NCBI GenBank assembly: GCA_021779235.1
Contig: JAJYBA010000074.1
Location: 1-7,325, forward strand
Origin: Bacillota bacterium
GTDB lineage: Bacteria > Bacillota > Clostridia > Clostridiales > Clostridiaceae
Direction of reading: 5' to 3'
Length of the DNA: 7,325 nucleotides
In this document: piece after piece, positions 4,027 to 7,325 of the stretch
How positions within the stretch are numbered: position 1 is the stretch's first letter
Layout: each line of letters begins with the position of its first letter
Made by a program: the position numbers and the translations under genes
The notes under the pieces: generated by a model
The model's database searches: none
What the model saw: the letters and a program-made list of their open reading frames with translations, nothing else
What the model was told of the DNA's origin: nothing

Positions 4027-6474
4027 TCATGAAGAACCCACTCTTACAAAGGCTCTTTGAAGTCCATAATTTTTCCCAAACCTAAGCTTTCCTGTTCCCT
4101 TAGAATAAGGTTCCCACCCTTCCATTTTGCGAAGGATATCGTTTATCTCTCTTGCCTGCATAGGTGTCATTTGCTTAATGTCTCCTTTAAAAAACTCCAC
4201 CCAGATTTCCATAGCACAAACTTTATCTCTTTTAATTGTACCTTCCTCACCACTTTCAAGCCCACCACCATGAAGAAATATCTGTCTAGCTACCACATCA
4301 AGCTCCCCCCAGTTTTCAGGTAATAATGTGTCAAGGTGCTGGCGAATCATGCCATCCTTGGCACTTTCCTCAGTATGTTGTTCTTGCCTTTTAATAGCTT
4401 CTTTTTCAATATCCGCTTCAAGGCATAATTTCTCCCCACCGTTCCAAAGCTCCACAGCCTCAGCCCATATTTGATCTATCTCAGCTTGCACCATATCCAC
4501 CCAAAGATTCTTTTTTCTTTTACTTTTACCTACTACTACAGGCCAAAACCTTCTATTTCCTGTTTTATCACGAAGGAACTCACTATCATTTGTAGTTCCA
4601 AAAAACACGCACTGCCTGGGGAATTTAGTAACTCTCTTACCATAGGCTACTCTATAAATATCCTCTCTTTTAGATATAAAGTGTTTTACTGCCTCCGCTT
4701 CAGCTTTCCTTGTAGCTGAAAGCTCTGCCATTTCTATGAGCCAGGCATCTTGAAGTTGCTCATAGGCCTCCTTACCTTGCACTGTGTTTAAAGAATCTGA
4801 ATACCAAGATTGTCCAAGTAAACTTACAATATGACTCTTACCAATACCCTGATTTCCAACTAAAACCAGCATATTATCAAATTTTATACCTGGCACAAAT
4901 ACCCGAGCCACCGCTGCCACCATAGCTTTTCTTGTAACTGCTCTATTATATGGACTATCCTCAGTTCCAAGGTAATCAATAAGCAAGGAATCTACTCTGG
5001 GTGCTTCATCCCAAACCAAAGCATTTAGGTACTCCCGTATAGGATGATATTTATTTTTCTCCTCAACAATTAATACCCCATCAATAATTTTATTTGGAGC
5101 AGTTATGCCATAGGCCTTTTCAAAATAATGCCGAAGTGCCGCATCATCACTGTCCTTCCAGCCATCCCCTTCAACCTTACTTAACAGCTTATGCCAAGGC
5201 AAATCTCCTCTTATCATAGTTCTATGTGAAAACTCATTGAGAGCTATTTTTCCTTTTAAGCTAGGGTCATTTGTAAGTATTAAAATTATATTTTCTATAG
5301 AGGACTTATAATAGCCTTTATTATTAACCTCTAAAAGCTTTACCCACTCTGTATCTATTTCTTCTACATCCTCTATGACATTAAACTCCTCCTTTGCACA
5401 GTTTAGCCGCTCCACTCCTAGGGTTAATTTTACAGCTTCATCCTCGCGACTAAAGTCCACCATTGCAGCATAGGATGGTAATTTCACAGCTAAAGTACTG
5501 GAATCTACAGCTTCATCAAGGTGTCCAAATTTATGAATTCTAACTAAGTCAAAGGCATTACAAAGCTTTCCAGAGGCAGGGTCTGTGCCATGATGCGAGA
5601 AGCCAAAATCACCCTTTTCATAAATAATGAGTCCTCCAGAGCTAGATCCCTTTATATAGGTGTATCTATTTTCTTCAGCAGTTTTAACATATACCTCACT
5701 TAAAAACTTCTCTAAAGCTTCATGGATGGAATAACTACGGCAAAAGGCACCTACTATCCCCTTCTTTTCTCTTGGATTACCTTGCTTATCTGCAAGTTTT
5801 TCTCTTTGGATTTTAGCTCTTGAGGATACAGGCCAAGATTTTGTATCTTTCCAATCCTCATATCTATTTAGAAGCTCCTCTGGATTTAACCAAACTGTAT
5901 CTAGGTAATTAAATTCAAAGATACCATCATGACTGGTAGAGGGCCAATACATTAATCTTGATGGCTCATAGGTGGTATCATCAAAATTATCCATGCCTAT
6001 ATCCTCAGCTACTTTTCTAGCTATAGCCTGATATTCTTCTGGACCTACTGGTGTACTTAGTGGAATTACAAGCCTAAGTCTTGATTTTTCTTTGCTATGC
6101 TTATGAGTAGTATACATACAACAAGCAAAATCGAAGAGCATTTCTATAGTCTCCCATAAGCCTTCTCGCCCATAGTCAGCATCCAAAGTAAGTACTGTTC
6201 TTTTAAGCACGGTGTCACTTTTTCTTTTTCCATCTTTTAAGGAGCCCCCTACAAAACCACCTACATCTTTAATATTATCTTGCTCATTTTTAGGAAGCGC
6301 TTTATATTCTTCAACAGTTTCTGAGGTGTAAGTGGTCCTGCTAAGTCTCTCTAATAACTGTGACCATTTAACCTCCTCATTCTTCCACTTTGTTTCCTTG
6401 CGGTTTCTTCCTGTAGCGATAGTAATCCTTCCATCCTGCTTTAGTTTAAACTCTGTTTTAGCCTCAGTACTCAT
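4027..6474 (-). CDS. VapE-type phage primase-helicase
   Basis: This 815-residue replicative protein should lay primers and unwind DNA at the element's origin. The N-terminal ~210 residues look like an archaeo-eukaryotic primase-polymerase domain: LTLDAD (95-100) supplies the metal-binding acidic pair, and THKHS (123-127) with SRLRLVIPL (131-139) matches the histidine/basic motif. The C-terminal domain is a superfamily 3 / VapE (virulence-associated E) helicase: Walker A GNQGIGKS (540-547), Walker B WLIEMAEL (578-585), sensor FFGTTND (624-630) and an arginine-finger segment GNRRFWPV (639-646). Residues 240-540 form the linker region. Length fits full-length clostridial phage homologues and no catalytic motif is missing. 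The ATG at 6474 follows a GGGTGAT ribosome site. The polymerase gene ends 70 nt upstream, so the two are likely cotranscribed. 'Virulence' in the family name is historical. Confidence 0.92.
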   Translation of the reverse strand: MSTEAKTEFKLKQDGRITIATGRNRKETKWKNEEVKWSQLLERLSRTTYTSETVEEYKALPKNEQDNIKDVGGFVGGSLKDGKRKSDTVLKRTVLTLDADYGREGLWETIEMLFDFACCMYTTHKHSKEKSRLRLVIPLSTPVGPEEYQAIARKVAEDIGMDNFDDTTYEPSRLMYWPSTSHDGIFEFNYLDTVWLNPEELLNRYEDWKDTKSWPVSSRAKIQREKLADKQGNPREKKGIVGAFCRSYSIHEALEKFLSEVYVKTAEENRYTYIKGSSSGGLIIYEKGDFGFSHHGTDPASGKLCNAFDLVRIHKFGHLDEAVDSSTLAVKLPSYAAMVDFSREDEAVKLTLGVERLNCAKEEFNVIEDVEEIDTEWVKLLEVNNKGYYKSSIENIILILTNDPSLKGKIALNEFSHRTMIRGDLPWHKLLSKVEGDGWKDSDDAALRHYFEKAYGITAPNKIIDGVLIVEEKNKYHPIREYLNALVWDEAPRVDSLLIDYLGTEDSPYNRAVTRKAMVAAVARVFVPGIKFDNMLVLVGNQGIGKSHIVSLLGQSWYSDSLNTVQGKEAYEQLQDAWLIEMAELSATRKAEAEAVKHFISKREDIYRVAYGKRVTKFPRQCVFFGTTNDSEFLRDKTGNRRFWPVVVGKSKRKKNLWVDMVQAEIDQIWAEAVELWNGGEKLCLEADIEKEAIKRQEQHTEESAKDGMIRQHLDTLLPENWGELDVVARQIFLHGGGLESGEEGTIKRDKVCAMEIWVEFFKGDIKQMTPMQAREINDILRKMEGWEPYSKGTGKLRFGKNYGLQRAFVRVGSS

Positions 6475-6544
6475 GTTTTATCACCCGTTCCCCATTATTT
6501 TCCTTTAAGACCTTGCTTTATTTCTATACCAAAATTCCCTTATA

Positions 6545-7325
6545 CTAATCCTTCTTATAGTAGTCAGTTTCAAAAGCCTCTGCTCTTAGTGGCAAGCCTT
6601 TCGCCCAAGCTATAGAGGTTCCCATTATGTCTTGAACCTGCTCTAAGGAACCAAAGTCATAAGGTACATCTAGCACTACCTCATCATGAATGTGCATTAT
6701 AATCTTATAGCCTGCCTCATGTAGTCTAAGCATATTAACGCCTAAACAATCTCTAGCTATAGCTTGTACTATATTTTCTGTAAGCTTCCCACCATAAGTA
6801 CTTAATCTTCCCCACTGCTTGGTTCCTTGTACTATCCCTTCATAAGTTATCATAGCCTTATCAAATCTTTTATCCCTTTCAAGCCTAGGTCTAACATAAG
6901 AAAGCTTTCTTCCTGAGGGTAGTTTTATAAAAAGTATTCCTTTCTCAAAAGAAAATTCTATACCCTTTTGTAACTTTACAATGGTTTCATCTCTTACAGC
7001 AATAATTGCAGCTCGCTCTACCTCATTCCAAAGCCTTACAATGTTTGAATTAGAAGCTCTCCATGCTCTTATAAGCTTTGGAAGTTCTTCTTCCTTTAAT
7101 CCCATTTTCAAAGCACCCATAGCGAGAAGTGCTCCTGCGCCACCTTGATACCCAAGGGCTAATTCTGCCACCTTCCCTTTTTGCCTAAGAGAGCTGCCTT
7201 TAGTTACAGCTCCTAAAGGTACTCCAAACATTTGTGCTGCAGAGGCTTCATAGATCTTTCCATGAGAATTAAACACTTCCATCCTCCACTTCTCCCCTGC
7301 AAGCCAAGCAATAACTCTAGCTTCA
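6545..7325 (-). CDS. Phage family A DNA polymerase, C-terminal part
   Basis: The frame stays open to the window edge, so the gene starts outside; 259 residues are visible. It is the polymerase domain of a PolA-type phage replicase. At the edge, EARVIAWLAGE is the tail of motif A, with the catalytic Asp just beyond the window. Motif B is RQKGKVAELALGYQGG, with the nucleotide-contacting Arg and Lys and the YQG turn. Motif C is MHIHDEVVLDVP, with the catalytic HDE triad. An internal Met at 7282 is not the start, because motif A runs straight through it. Clostridial phage members are about 650 residues, so about 60 percent lies outside. It ends in TAG at 6547-6545 and precedes the primase-helicase. 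All visible catalytic residues are intact. Confidence 0.93.
   Translation of the reverse strand, partial: EARVIAWLAGEKWRMEVFNSHGKIYEASAAQMFGVPLGAVTKGSSLRQKGKVAELALGYQGGAGALLAMGALKMGLKEEELPKLIRAWRASNSNIVRLWNEVERAAIIAVRDETIVKLQKGIEFSFEKGILFIKLPSGRKLSYVRPRLERDKRFDKAMITYEGIVQGTKQWGRLSTYGGKLTENIVQAIARDCLGVNMLRLHEAGYKIIMHIHDEVVLDVPYDFGSLEQVQDIMGTSIAWAKGLPLRAEAFETDYYKKD

Noticed and set aside
1..7325. CRISPR array, tRNA, riboswitch or toxin-antitoxin pair
   Set aside because: No regularly spaced long direct repeats, no cloverleaf-like sequence, no recognisable riboswitch core and no paired small genes with toxin motifs were found.

Overview
The window is AT-rich, and every credible gene lies on the minus strand, so transcription runs from high to low coordinates. 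Strong AGGAG ribosome sites, AT-rich promoters with extended -10 boxes, and the gene families present (a phage VapE-type primase-helicase, a DUF1492/ArpU-like sigma-region-4 regulator, a DUF1659 protein next to a small sigma-70 factor) point to a Clostridium-like Firmicute. The species cannot be fixed from sequence reading alone.

Region by region, in the direction of transcription. (1) 7325-4027 is a phage DNA replication block: the C-terminal part of a phage PolA-type DNA polymerase, then a large protein joining an archaeo-eukaryotic-type primase domain to a superfamily 3 helicase (VapE family). (2) 4026-3566 holds no convincing gene but carries eleven copies of the hexamer GGATAC in both orientations, several as pairs exactly 9 bp apart, plus hairpins and AT-rich stretches. 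This is the best candidate for the element's replication origin. (3) 3565-3086 is a small sigma-region-4-like regulator of the type that sits before the packaging genes in clostridial phages. No packaging or structural gene follows it, nor the nuclease and SNF2 helicase genes often seen near VapE, so the block looks like a prophage remnant or reduced element.

(4) 3085-1266 is accessory chromosomal-looking DNA: a three-helix membrane protein with its own extended -10 promoter and a GTG start, a complete Nif3-family metalloprotein, and a 72-residue membrane protein. Long perfect inverted repeats separate them. (5) 1265-926 is a gene-free leader with an extended -10 promoter followed by two tandem intrinsic terminators, placed before (6) a small sigma-70-family factor at 925-392. 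(7) Directly after it is a DUF1659 gene cut at about residue 43 and joined out of frame to the C-terminal end of an unrelated membrane-protein gene; this reads as a deletion junction.

Two stories stand out. One is the phage replication module with its iteron-like cluster. The other is an apparently orphaned sigma-factor/DUF1659 locus whose partner gene is broken and whose leader carries terminators between promoter and start codon. No CRISPR array, tRNA, rRNA or insertion sequence was seen.
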